Assembly: GCA_050181295.1 (NCBI GenBank)
Contig: JBFXDI010000052.1
Span: 1-25,560 of the forward strand
DNA: 25,560 bases
Reading direction: 5' to 3'
Source: JBFXDI01 sp050181295
GTDB lineage: Bacteria > Pseudomonadota > Alphaproteobacteria > Rhizobiales > Aestuariivirgaceae
The position numbers and the translations under genes are program-made. This document shows, piece after piece, positions 7,036 to 14,281 of the stretch (its first letter is position 1; every line of letters starts with the position of its first letter). Under the pieces are notes generated by a model that was not told the origin of the DNA, made no database searches, and saw only the letters and a list, made by a program, of their open reading frames with translations.

Positions 7036-8607
7036 TCACCCGGCGGCGCCGTTGCGAAGCTCCGCGAGCCTGCGGTCGCGATAGTCCCTGAGCGCCTCGT
7101 CGACCGCTATATCCATCGGAGGCTCCTGATAGTCCCTGAGCAGCCGTTTCCAGACCGCATTGGCGCGCGAGGCGGAATCAAGCCTGCCCTCCTCGCTCCA
7201 CTGCTCGAAGGTGCGGGAGTCGGCCGTCTCGGAACGCCAGAACGCGGTCTCGAAATGCCGTTGCGTATGGGCCGCGCCCATATAGTGCGAGCCGGGGCCT
7301 ACCTCGCGGATCGCCTCCAGCGCCTGCGCATCCACCGAAAGCTCGAGCCCCTGGGAAAAGGTCTGGAGCGCCGTGCAGAGATCGGCGTCGAGAATCATCT
7401 TCTCGTAGCCGACGGCGAGGCCCCCTTCGAGCCAGCCCGCCGTGTGAGGCAGGAAGTTCGCGCCCGCGAGGAAGGTCGCATTGAGGGTCAGGGCGCTCTC
7501 ATAGGCCGCTTGCGCATCGGGGATCTTCGAGGACGTGACGGCGCCGCCGGCGCAGTTGACCGGCACGCCGAGGCGGCGGCCGAGCTCGGCGCCTACCGTG
7601 ATGCCGAGAAGCGATTCCGGCGTCCCGAAAGTCGGTGCGCCCGACTGCATCGACACAGTACCGATGAAGGTGCCCATGACGCAGGGCGCGCCGGGCCGGA
7701 TGAGCTGAGTGAGCACCAGCCCGCCCATCGCTTCCGCCAGAAGCTGCGACAGGCAGCCGGCGACCGAGACCGGCCCCATGGCGCCGGCCAGGATATAGGG
7801 CGACACGAGCACAGCCTGGTTGTGGCGCGAATACTCCTTGAGCGCCCCCATCATGGTCACATCGAAGACCAGCGGCGAGTTGGTGTTGAGGCCGGCATAG
7901 ATGCAGCAGTTCTCGGCGAGGAACTTTTCGCCGAAGACGATCCCGGCCATGCGGAGCGTGTCGCGCGCCCGCTCGGGCGCAGTCACGCTGCCGAAGATCG
8001 CCTTGTCCGTCAGGCGGAGCTGCGCATAGAGCATGTGCAGGTGGCGCTGCGGCACGGGAATGTCGAGCGGCTCGCAGACGTGACCGCCGGCGGTGTGCAG
8101 CGCGTCCAGCGACTGGATGATGCGGTTCAGATTCCGGAAGTCCTTGAGCGTGCCGTAGCGGCGGCCGCGATCCATGTCGTGAACAAACGGCGAGCCGCCG
8201 GCCGGCGAGAAGATGGCGCTGGCGCCGCCGAAATGCAGCGAGCGCGCGGGGTTGCGCGCATGGAAGGTGAACTCGCGCGGCGCCGTCGCCTGGATGATCT
8301 TCCGGCACATGCCGCGCTCGAACCGCGCGCGCTCGCCCTTCACGTCGGCGCCGGCATCGGCGAGGATCTCGAGGATCTCGGGATCGCCACGGAACTCCAT
8401 CCCGATCTCCTGCAGGATGGTGTCGGCGTTGTGCTCGATGATTGCGAGGCCTTCCTCGTCCAGCACCCGGAAAATGCCGATCTTGCGGTCCACATAGGGC
8501 GCCCGGAGCGCATGCGACTGGCGCGGCCGGGTGCGCCGGCCCTCGCGGCCGCCGGCCCGGCGAGGCTGCGCGTCACGCGGGAATCTGGGATCGGGCGTGC
8601 TGCTCAT
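7036..8607 (-). CDS. Trimethylamine methyltransferase (MttB) family protein, no pyrrolysine codon
   Basis: A 523-residue member of the MttB superfamily. Known members move a methyl group from a quaternary or tertiary amine to a corrinoid protein. The fold is a TIM barrel; visible family stretches include GCLSQLLAEAMGGLVLTQLI, GTFIGTVSMQSGAPTFGTPE, GGAVTSSKIPDAQAAYESAL and AGWLEGGLAVGYEKMILDADL. There is no in-frame amber codon, so it belongs to the non-pyrrolysine branch, whose characterised members act on substrates such as glycine betaine; the substrate here is unknown. The ATG at 8607 is preferred over the one at 8622 because GAGGA lies just upstream of it. The first 45 residues are Arg/Pro-rich and likely disordered. 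No corrinoid protein, reductive activator or betaine transporter gene is nearby, so the partner must be elsewhere. The gene sits on the opposite strand from the housekeeping genes around it. Confidence 0.82.
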   Translation of the reverse strand: MSSTPDPRFPRDAQPRRAGGREGRRTRPRQSHALRAPYVDRKIGIFRVLDEEGLAIIEHNADTILQEIGMEFRGDPEILEILADAGADVKGERARFERGMCRKIIQATAPREFTFHARNPARSLHFGGASAIFSPAGGSPFVHDMDRGRRYGTLKDFRNLNRIIQSLDALHTAGGHVCEPLDIPVPQRHLHMLYAQLRLTDKAIFGSVTAPERARDTLRMAGIVFGEKFLAENCCIYAGLNTNSPLVFDVTMMGALKEYSRHNQAVLVSPYILAGAMGPVSVAGCLSQLLAEAMGGLVLTQLIRPGAPCVMGTFIGTVSMQSGAPTFGTPESLLGITVGAELGRRLGVPVNCAGGAVTSSKIPDAQAAYESALTLNATFLAGANFLPHTAGWLEGGLAVGYEKMILDADLCTALQTFSQGLELSVDAQALEAIREVGPGSHYMGAAHTQRHFETAFWRSETADSRTFEQWSEEGRLDSASRANAVWKRLLRDYQEPPMDIAVDEALRDYRDRRLAELRNGAAG

Positions 8608-8720
8608 GGCGTCCTCATGCATGTCAGATGCTCTTCGCGCGCATGCTGCACGGAATCACGGCGGCGCGCGAGGGCCGCAAAATGGATCGCAGCAACAGCA
8701 GGACAAATTCGGCTCGGTTG

Positions 8721-8749
8721 CTTGCTCCAGGCGGGCGGAGTGCCTATAT
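8721..8749 (+). promoter_or_regulatory. Promoter of the nfu gene
   Basis: CTTGCT (8721-8726), exactly 17 bases, then CTATAT (8744-8749), close to the rhizobial housekeeping form CTTGAC-N17-CTATAT. The transcript should start near 8756, inside the candidate Irr box, giving a leader of about 57 bases before the ATG at 8813. Confidence 0.6.
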
Positions 8750-8754
8750 TTTAG

Positions 8755-8771
8755 TCTGTAATGGTTCTAAA
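8755..8771. promoter_or_regulatory. Candidate Irr (ICE-type) operator at the nfu promoter
   Basis: The right half TTCTAAA (8765-8771) matches the iron-control element half site. The left half TCTGTAA (8755-8761) matches TTTAGAA in four of seven positions, with the usual 3-base gap. A wider TTTAG (8750-8754) to CTAAA (8767-8771) dyad overlaps it. The position at the predicted transcription start would suit repression. Irr control of Fe-S genes in rhizobia is established; binding here is inference. Confidence 0.35.
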
Positions 8772-8777
8772 CAGCTT

Positions 8778-8796
8778 AGGCGGCGGTCGGCCGCCT
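8778..8796 (+). other. Hairpin in the nfu leader
   Basis: AGGCGGC (8778-8784) pairs perfectly with GCCGCCT (8790-8796) around GGTCG, followed by TTCGGG. It lies between the predicted transcription start and the ribosome site GGGAG. It may be a weak attenuator or an mRNA stabiliser. Confidence 0.35.
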
Positions 8797-8812
8797 TTCG
8801 GGAGACGTTTCC

Positions 8813-9370
8813 ATGTTCATCCAGACCGAGGCCACGCCAAATCCCGCAACGCTGAAGTTCCTGCCCGGCAAGCAGGTGCTGGCGGGCGAGCCGCGCGAGT
8901 TCCGCTCCCTCGATGAGGCCTCCGCGTCTCCGCTCGCGCGCAGGCTCTTCGGCGTGCCTGGCGTCGAGGGCGTGTTCTTCGCGGAGGACTTCATCACCGT
9001 CACCAAGACCGACGGGGAGTGGCAGCATCTGAAGCCCGCCATTCTCGGCGTCATCATGGAGCACTATCTCTCCGGCGCTCCCGTCATGGCGGAAGGTGCC
9101 GACGACACGGCGGCCGAGATCGAGGACTACGAGGAGGCGGACAGCGAGATCGTCTCCACCATCAAGGAGCTGCTCGACACGCGCGTGCGGCCGGCGGTGG
9201 CGCAGGACGGCGGCGACATCACCTTCCACGGCTATCGCGACGGCGTGGTGTTCCTCAACATGCGGGGCGCTTGCGCGGGCTGCCCGAGCTCGACCGCGAC
9301 GCTCAAGCACGGCATCGAGAACCTGCTGCGGCACTTCGTGCCCGAAGTCTCCGAGGTCCGGCCCGTCTGA
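8813..9370 (+). CDS. nfuA: NfuA-like Fe-S cluster scaffold/carrier (Nfu_N + NifU C domains)
   Basis: A 185-residue cytoplasmic carrier expected to deliver Fe-S clusters to target enzymes. Residues 1-87 form the Nfu N-terminal domain (MFIQTEATPNPATLKFLPG, FGVPGVEGVFFAEDFITVTK). After an acidic linker (about 95-112), residues 113-180 form the NifU C-terminal domain with VRPAVAQDGGDI and the cluster-binding CxxC in GACAGCPSSTATLKHGIEN. The architecture is the alphaproteobacterial and mitochondrial Nfu type. The ATG at 8813 has GGGAG about 10 bases upstream. The gene has its own promoter with a candidate iron-responsive box. MiaB, a client type needing two clusters, is encoded 2.5 kb downstream. 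Confidence 0.93.
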   Translation: MFIQTEATPNPATLKFLPGKQVLAGEPREFRSLDEASASPLARRLFGVPGVEGVFFAEDFITVTKTDGEWQHLKPAILGVIMEHYLSGAPVMAEGADDTAAEIEDYEEADSEIVSTIKELLDTRVRPAVAQDGGDITFHGYRDGVVFLNMRGACAGCPSSTATLKHGIENLLRHFVPEVSEVRPV

Positions 9371-9372
9371 GC

Positions 9373-9392
9373 CGAGGGCGGGACGGCCCTCG
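9373..9392 (+). terminator. Hairpin after nfu, weak terminator candidate
   Basis: CGAGGGC (9373-9379) pairs perfectly with GCCCTCG (9386-9392), loop of 6, starting 3 bases after the nfu stop. No T-run follows, so intrinsic termination is doubtful; it may only partly separate nfu from tsaB. Confidence 0.3.
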
Positions 9393-9436
9393 CGACCGCA
9401 TGGCCTGAGCCGGAAAATTCTGCTTAAAGCGGCGCC

Positions 9437-10108
9437 ATGCTGACCCTGGCGCTCGACACCTCGCTCGCTGCCTGCTCCGCCGCCCTGCACGACAGCGCAA
9501 GCGGCGCGGTGCTGGCGCGGCAATGGATGGCCATGGAGCGTGGCCATGGGGAGGCGCTGCCGCAGATGGTGGCGGCCGTCATGGCCGAAAGCGGCCACGC
9601 CTTTTCCGACATCGGCCGCATCGCGGCGCCGCGCGGGCCGGGCAGCTTCACCGGCATCCGCATCGGGCTCGCCATGGCGCGCGGCCTCGCGCTGGCGCTC
9701 GGAAAGCCGATCGTGGCGCCGACAACGCTCGAGGCGCTCGCCTGGAACATTGTCGATAATCCCGAGGCTCGTCCCATCGTCGCCGTCATCGACCCGGGCC
9801 GGGAGGAATTCCACCTCCAGACCTTCGATCCGCGGGGCGTGGCAGTCTCGGATGCGAGCGCCGTCCGCCACAAGGATTTGATGGCGTTCCTGCCCAGGGA
9901 TGCGCTCGTCACGGGGCCGGGCACGGAACTCCTGGTCTCGCTTGCATCCGGGCTTGCTCCCATTGCGAGCCGTGCGCTCGCCCTCCCCGATGCCGGCATC
10001 ATCGCCGTCCGCGCCGCCGCGCTGCCCCCCACCCGATCGCCGGAACCGCTCTATCTCAGGCCACCGGACGCCAAGCCGCTGGCGATGCCGGTCGCGGCGC
10101 CGGCATGA
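9437..10108 (+). CDS. tsaB: TsaB, tRNA threonylcarbamoyladenosine biosynthesis protein
   Basis: TsaB partners TsaD and TsaE in making the t6A37 base of ANN-decoding tRNAs. The 223-residue protein has the ASKHA-type start MLTLALDTSLAACSAAL, the family hallmark GPGSFTGIRIGLAMARGLAL (about 71-90), PTTLEALAWN and PLYLRPPDAK near the C-terminus. The length is normal. The ATG at 9437 has only a weak ribosome site. Its stop overlaps the rimI start in ATGA (10105-10108), which indicates translational coupling; tsaB-rimI is a common bacterial pair. Confidence 0.94.
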   Translation: MLTLALDTSLAACSAALHDSASGAVLARQWMAMERGHGEALPQMVAAVMAESGHAFSDIGRIAAPRGPGSFTGIRIGLAMARGLALALGKPIVAPTTLEALAWNIVDNPEARPIVAVIDPGREEFHLQTFDPRGVAVSDASAVRHKDLMAFLPRDALVTGPGTELLVSLASGLAPIASRALALPDAGIIAVRAAALPPTRSPEPLYLRPPDAKPLAMPVAAPA

Positions 10109-11028
10109 TCGTCGAGGCTTCCGCGCCGCACGTCGCGGTCATCGCCGCCATGCATGCCGCCTGCTTCGCGGAAGCCTGGCCGGCGCCCGAGATCGCCCGC
10201 CTCATGGCCATGCCGGGCGCCATCGCGCTCATCGCACTCGGCGAGGAAGACGAGCCCCTGGGCTTCCTGCTTGCGCGGAGAGCCGCGGACGAGGCGGAAA
10301 TTCTGTCCATCGCGACACTGCCCGCTATGCGCCGCCAGGGCATCGCCCGCCAGCTCATCCAGGCGCTCGCCGACAGGCTCGCAGCCGCCCAGGTCGCGGA
10401 CCTTCATATCGAGGTCGCGGCCGGCAACGCGGCGGCGCTTGCGCTCTATCACAGCCTCGCGTTCGAGACGGTCGGCAGGCGCAAGGACTATTATTCCCAC
10501 GGCGACGGCACGCGCGAGGACGCGGTGCTGATGCGGCGCGCCATTCCTGCCGCGTTGCACCCTGCTTCCCCTCGTCCTATACCGGGCGCCGTGCAAGAGC
10601 GAGGAGCGATGAACCGCATCGAGAAGGCCTGTCAGGACAAGGGCATGCGGATGACGGAACAGCGCCGCATCATCGCCCGCGTCATTGCCGAATCGGAGGA
10701 CCATCCGGACGTCGAGGAGCTCTATCGGCGCTCCTCCGCGATCGATCCGAAAATCTCGATCGCCACCGTCTACCGCACCGTCAAGCTGTTCGAGGACGCG
10801 GGCATCCTGGAGCGTCTGGCCTTCCGCGACGGTCGTGCGCGCTACGAGGAGGCGCCGGAGCACCATCACGACCATCTGATCGACGTGAATTCGGGCGAGG
10901 TGATCGAATTCCGCAATGAGGACATCGAGCGGCTGCAGGAATTCGTGGCGCGCGAGCTCGGCTACAGGCTGGTCGATCATCGCCTGGAGCTCTACGGCGT
11001 GCGGCTCGGCGGCACCGAGAAACCCTGA
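10105..11028 (+). CDS. rimI: RimI-like N-acetyltransferase open in frame into Fur/Mur (307-residue fusion frame)
   Basis: Residues 1-146 are a GNAT acetyltransferase like RimI, which acetylates the N-terminal Ala of ribosomal protein S18. The CoA-binding stretch is ATLPAMRRQGIARQLIQAL (about 70-88), followed by IEVAAGNAAALALYHSLAFETVGRRKDYY (split here: GNAAALALYHSLAF at 107-120). The enzyme's normal end is near VLMRRAI (residue 147). Instead of a stop, a Pro/Ala-rich stretch of about 22 residues leads straight into the Fur start at residue 169, in the same frame, and the only stop is that of fur at 11026-11028. As written, RimI can therefore only be made as a RimI-Fur protein. A real fusion, a lost stop, or a base error near 10540-10600 would all explain this. 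The start overlaps tsaB by 4 bases. The fur part probably also has its own promoter and start. Confidence 0.8.
   Translation: MIVEASAPHVAVIAAMHAACFAEAWPAPEIARLMAMPGAIALIALGEEDEPLGFLLARRAADEAEILSIATLPAMRRQGIARQLIQALADRLAAAQVADLHIEVAAGNAAALALYHSLAFETVGRRKDYYSHGDGTREDAVLMRRAIPAALHPASPRPIPGAVQERGAMNRIEKACQDKGMRMTEQRRIIARVIAESEDHPDVEELYRRSSAIDPKISIATVYRTVKLFEDAGILERLAFRDGRARYEEAPEHHHDHLIDVNSGEVIEFRNEDIERLQEFVARELGYRLVDHRLELYGVRLGGTEKP
10554..10582 (+). promoter_or_regulatory. Internal promoter for fur/mur
   Basis: GTTGCA (10554-10559), 17 bases, then CTATAC (10577-10582); read as sigma-70 this is TTGCAC-N17-TATACC. It lies inside the tail of the rimI frame. Transcription from about 10589 would give fur a 20-base leader containing GAGGAG (10601-10606). 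Confidence 0.55.
10609..11028 (+). CDS. fur: Fur-family metal regulator, Mur type (internal start)
   Basis: A 139-residue metal-dependent repressor. Residues 1-80 form the winged helix, with recognition segment ISIATVYRTVKLFEDAG (49-65). Residues 81-139 form the metal-binding dimer domain with HHHDHL (85-90) and HRLELYGV. Where classical Fur has a Cys-x-x-Cys structural zinc site, this protein has LIDVNSGEVIEF, the pattern I know from rhizobial Mur, which senses manganese. The ATG at 10609 has GAGGAG at ideal spacing and a good promoter upstream, so free Fur can be made even though the frame is continuous with rimI. Neighbours are rimI upstream and an acyltransferase gene 9 bases downstream. 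Manganese rather than iron sensing is inferred from sequence type. Confidence 0.9.
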   Translation: MNRIEKACQDKGMRMTEQRRIIARVIAESEDHPDVEELYRRSSAIDPKISIATVYRTVKLFEDAGILERLAFRDGRARYEEAPEHHHDHLIDVNSGEVIEFRNEDIERLQEFVARELGYRLVDHRLELYGVRLGGTEKP

Positions 11029-11037
11029 CGCCTTCCC

Positions 11038-11799
11038 ATGAGCCGCCTGCGGGCCATCGTCATCCTGGCGGCCTTCGTGCTCCTGACTTTGCTGCTGATG
11101 CCGGTCCAGGTCCTGCTCCTCACGCTGTCGTCGCCGGCAGCCGGACGGTTCGGCGCGGCCTACTGGCGTCTTGTCAGGCGGCTCATCGGAACGCGCATCC
11201 TCGTCACCGGCGAGAGGCCAAGAGGAGGCGCGCTCATCGCCGCCAACCACACGTCCTGGCTCGACATCGTCGTGCTCGGAGGCCTGGCGCCTGCGAGCTT
11301 CGTCGCCAAGCGGGAAGTGAGGCAGTGGCCGCTCTTCGGAACGGTCGCCAGGCTCGGTCGCACGATCTTCGTCGACCGCGACAGCCGCCGCTCCGTGCGC
11401 CTGCCCTTCGCGGAGATGCAGGCGCGGCTCGAGGCCGGCGAGACGATCATCCTTTTCCCTGAAGGCACATCCAGCGACGGCAACCGCGTGCTCCCCTTCC
11501 GCAGCGCTCTCATGGGCGCGGCCGAGACGCTGGTGGACGGCAGGCCGGTGAGCGTGCAGCCGGTGACGGTCGCCTACCGGATGCTCTGGGGCCTCCCGCT
11601 CGACCGGCGCCGGCGCCCGCAATTCTCCTGGTACGGCGACATGCTGCTCTGGCCGCATCTCTTGCAGGCGCTTGCCACGGGGCCGGTGGATGCCAGCGTA
11701 ACGTTCCACCCGCCGCTCACCATTTCCGAGGCGGGGGGACGCAAGGAGCTCGCGCGGCGCTGCGAGGAGGCCATCCGGTCGGGGCTCCGCACGGGCTGA
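11038..11799 (+). CDS. plsC: Lysophospholipid acyltransferase family protein (PlsC/OlsA type)
   Basis: A 253-residue acyltransferase of the PlsC family with one N-terminal membrane segment (about 6-30). The catalytic motif is NHTSWLD (H-x4-D, about residues 69-75) and the substrate motif is FPEGTSSDG (about 140-148). Family members acylate lysophosphatidate or, in rhizobia, lyso-ornithine lipid (OlsA). As I recall, the Sinorhizobium olsA gene sits directly before miaB, as here, so OlsA is a real alternative; no olsB is in the window. The ATG at 11038 follows fur by 9 bases, suggesting co-transcription. The family is certain and the exact acceptor lipid is not. Confidence 0.88.
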   Translation: MSRLRAIVILAAFVLLTLLLMPVQVLLLTLSSPAAGRFGAAYWRLVRRLIGTRILVTGERPRGGALIAANHTSWLDIVVLGGLAPASFVAKREVRQWPLFGTVARLGRTIFVDRDSRRSVRLPFAEMQARLEAGETIILFPEGTSSDGNRVLPFRSALMGAAETLVDGRPVSVQPVTVAYRMLWGLPLDRRRRPQFSWYGDMLLWPHLLQALATGPVDASVTFHPPLTISEAGGRKELARRCEEAIRSGLRTG

Positions 11800-11849
11800 C
11801 CTGCGGGCTGAGGTTTCCCCGGCCCCGGAAATATCCTAGTTAGACGCCA

Positions 11850-13229
11850 ATGGAACGCATTCTCGAGATGCCCGCGACCGAAGCCAGGCAGGAGCGACGG
11901 GTCTTCATCAAGACCTATGGCTGCCAGATGAACGTCTACGACTCCGGCCGCATGGCGGAGACGCTCGAGACGGGCGGATATCGCGCGACCGAAACTCCCG
12001 AGGACGCCGACCTCATCATCCTCAACACCTGCCACATCCGCGAAAAGGCGGCCGAGAAGGTCTATTCCGAAATCGGAAGGCTGAAGCGCCTGAAAGCGGA
12101 GCGCGAGGGTGTGCGCATCGCCGTCGCCGGCTGCGTCGCGCAGGCCGAGGGCCAGGAGATACTGCGCCGGGCGCCCGACGTCGACCTCGTCTTCGGGCCC
12201 CAGACCTATCACCGCCTGCCCGACTACATCGCGAGGCTCGAGCGGGGCGAGCGGCATGTGGTGGAGCTCGACCTTCCGGCGGAGGAGAAGTTCAGGGCGC
12301 TCGACGCCGGCGGCACGCGCGCCGCGCGTCGTGGACCCACCGCCTTCCTCACGGTGCAGGAGGGCTGCGACAAGTTCTGCACCTTCTGCGTCGTGCCCTA
12401 TACGCGGGGCGGCGAGATCTCGCGTCCTGTTGAGCGTATCGAGGCGGAGGCCCGCAGGCTGGTCGCAGGCGGCGTGAAGGAGATCACGCTCCTCGGCCAG
12501 AACGTCAACGCCTATCATGGCGAAGGTCCGGACAGCCGGACATGGTCGCTCGGTCGCCTCATCGAGCGTCTGTCGGAGATCGAGGGGCTGGAAAGACTGC
12601 GCTACACGACGAGCCATCCCCTCGACATGGACGAGACGCTGATCGCCGCCCATCGCGACAACCCGAAGCTCATGCCCTTTCTGCATCTGCCCGTGCAGTC
12701 GGGCTCCGATCGCTTGCTCAAGGCCATGAACCGCCGGCACACGCGCGACGACTACCGCCGCATCGTCGAGCGCATCCGGACGGCAAGGCCCGACATTGCG
12801 CTCTCGAGCGACTTTATCGTGGGGTTCCCGGGAGAAACGGAAGAGGATTTCCGGGCGACCCTGGCGCTGGTCCGGGAGGTGACCTTCGCCCAGGCCTTCT
12901 CGTTCAAATACTCTCCCCGCCCCGGCACCCCTGCCGCGGGCCATGCCGGACAGGTGCCGGAGGAGGAAAAGAACGACCGGCTCGCCGAACTCCAAGCCCT
13001 CCTCGATGCGCAGCAGTCGGCCTTCAACAGGGCTTTTTCCGGACGCCGGCTCGGCGCGCTGATCGAGCGTCCCGGGAAAAGCCCGGGCCAGATGGTCGGC
13101 CGCTCCCCCTATCTTCAGACCGTCCTGGTCGCGAAGGGAACCGCCGCGGTCGGCGAATTCGTGGAGACCCGCATCGAGCGTGTTGGCGGAAGGACCCTAT
13201 TTGCCCATATAATGGGCCCGGAGTGGTGA
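11850..13229 (+). CDS. miaB: MiaB, tRNA-2-methylthio-N6-dimethylallyladenosine synthase
   Basis: A radical-SAM methylthiotransferase of 459 residues that thiomethylates i6A37 in tRNA. The N-terminal domain has three cluster cysteines: Cys25 in TYGCQMN, Cys61 in NTCHIREKA and Cys95 in AGCVAQAEG. The radical-SAM motif CDKFCTFC gives Cys173, Cys177 and Cys180. LLGQNVNAYHG and FIVGFPGETEEDF are also typical, and a C-terminal TRAM domain covers about 385-455. The ATG at 11850 is used; an in-frame ATG at 11868 is possible. It lies 50 bases after plsC. It depends on Fe-S supply, which the upstream nfu gene may support. Confidence 0.96.
   Translation: MERILEMPATEARQERRVFIKTYGCQMNVYDSGRMAETLETGGYRATETPEDADLIILNTCHIREKAAEKVYSEIGRLKRLKAEREGVRIAVAGCVAQAEGQEILRRAPDVDLVFGPQTYHRLPDYIARLERGERHVVELDLPAEEKFRALDAGGTRAARRGPTAFLTVQEGCDKFCTFCVVPYTRGGEISRPVERIEAEARRLVAGGVKEITLLGQNVNAYHGEGPDSRTWSLGRLIERLSEIEGLERLRYTTSHPLDMDETLIAAHRDNPKLMPFLHLPVQSGSDRLLKAMNRRHTRDDYRRIVERIRTARPDIALSSDFIVGFPGETEEDFRATLALVREVTFAQAFSFKYSPRPGTPAAGHAGQVPEEEKNDRLAELQALLDAQQSAFNRAFSGRRLGALIERPGKSPGQMVGRSPYLQTVLVAKGTAAVGEFVETRIERVGGRTLFAHIMGPEW
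13183..13213 (+). promoter_or_regulatory. Promoter candidate for the phoH-ybeY-corC-lnt unit
   Basis: A perfect TATAAT (13208-13213) stands out in the GC-rich end of miaB. The best -35 is TTGGCG (13183-13188) with a 19-base spacer, which is long. Transcription would begin near 13220, just before the miaB stop. Confidence 0.4.
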
Positions 13230-13263
13230 TTCCGGTCGTCGGAGAAGCAAAAGGCATGACGCA

Positions 13264-14274
13264 TTGAACGTGCGGACCACTTCGGGCCAGAGGCCTCGCG
13301 ACGCGAGGCCGACGGAAGCGCCGGAAAGCCTTGTTCTTGCCTTCGACGACAACCGCCTGCTCGCGCCGCTGTTCGGCGAGCATGACGAGCACCTGGCGCT
13401 CATCGAGAACCGGCTCAAGGTCGACATCACGCCCCGCGGCAACCGGCTGTCGGTGCGCGGCGAAAAGGCCGCGACCGAGAACGCGCGGCGCGTGCTCATG
13501 GGACTCTACCAGCGCGCGGCGCGCGGCCAGGAGATCACGCCCGGCGACGTCGAGGGAGCCATCCGCATGGCGGGCGCCCCACGCCAGCCTTCGGGGACAG
13601 GCGAGGAGATCCGCACGCCCCGCAAGCTCATCGCGCCCCGCTCGGCCGGCCAGAAGGCCTATCTCGATGCGATCGCCAAAAACGAGCTCGTGTTCGGCGT
13701 GGGTCCTGCCGGCACGGGCAAGACCTATCTCGCGGTCGCCTGCGCGGCGGCCGCCCTCATGGAAGGCACGATCGACCGCGTCATCCTCTCGCGACCGGCG
13801 GTGGAGGCCGGCGAGCGGCTGGGCTTCCTCCCCGGCGACATGAAGGAGAAGGTCGATCCCTATCTGAGGCCCCTCTACGACGCGCTCTACGACATGATGC
13901 CGGCCGCGGCGGTGTCGCGCGGCCTGATCGACGGCTCGATCGAGATCGCGCCCTTGGCCTTCATGCGCGGGCGCACGCTTTCCTCGGCCTTCATCATCCT
14001 AGACGAGGCCCAGAACACCACGCCGCTCCAGATGAAGATGTTCCTCACCCGCCTCGGCGAGGGCAGCCGCATGGTGGTGACAGGCGACCCGACCCAGGTC
14101 GATCTGCCGGAAGGCGCAACCTCCGGCCTCGATCACGCGCTCGACGTGCTCGAAGGTGTCCAGGGCGTGGAGAAGGTCGCGTTCAGCACTGCCGACATCG
14201 TGCGCCATCCGCTGGTGGCCCGCATCGTGACCGCCTATGAAAAGGCAGGGGCCGCGCCAAAGAGGCGCCGCTGA
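13264..14274 (+). CDS. phoH: PhoH family ATPase (YbeZ)
   Basis: A cytoplasmic ATPase of 336 residues, linked in other bacteria to RNA metabolism with YbeY. It has an N-terminal KH-like part (about 45-70), Walker A GPAGTGKT (147-154), Walker B FIILDEAQN (243-251) and VTGDPTQVDLP. There is no ATG start. The frame opens at TTG 13264, 9 bases after AAAAGG; a GTG at 13270 is an alternative, and an out-of-frame ATG at 13255 stops after three codons. It lies 34 bases past miaB and 7 bases before ybeY, the usual miaB-phoH-ybeY-corC-lnt order. Confidence 0.94.
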   Translation: MNVRTTSGQRPRDARPTEAPESLVLAFDDNRLLAPLFGEHDEHLALIENRLKVDITPRGNRLSVRGEKAATENARRVLMGLYQRAARGQEITPGDVEGAIRMAGAPRQPSGTGEEIRTPRKLIAPRSAGQKAYLDAIAKNELVFGVGPAGTGKTYLAVACAAAALMEGTIDRVILSRPAVEAGERLGFLPGDMKEKVDPYLRPLYDALYDMMPAAAVSRGLIDGSIEIAPLAFMRGRTLSSAFIILDEAQNTTPLQMKMFLTRLGEGSRMVVTGDPTQVDLPEGATSGLDHALDVLEGVQGVEKVAFSTADIVRHPLVARIVTAYEKAGAAPKRRR

Positions 14275-14281
14275 GGCTTAA

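Noticed and set aside
10051..11709. 552-codon minus-strand frame opposite rimI, fur and plsC
   Set aside because: Composition-driven shadow; spans three recognised genes.
13071..13087. CCCGGG-AAAAG-CCCGGG hairpin within miaB
   Set aside because: It lies in the coding TRAM region and encodes ordinary residues; short GC dyads are expected by chance here.
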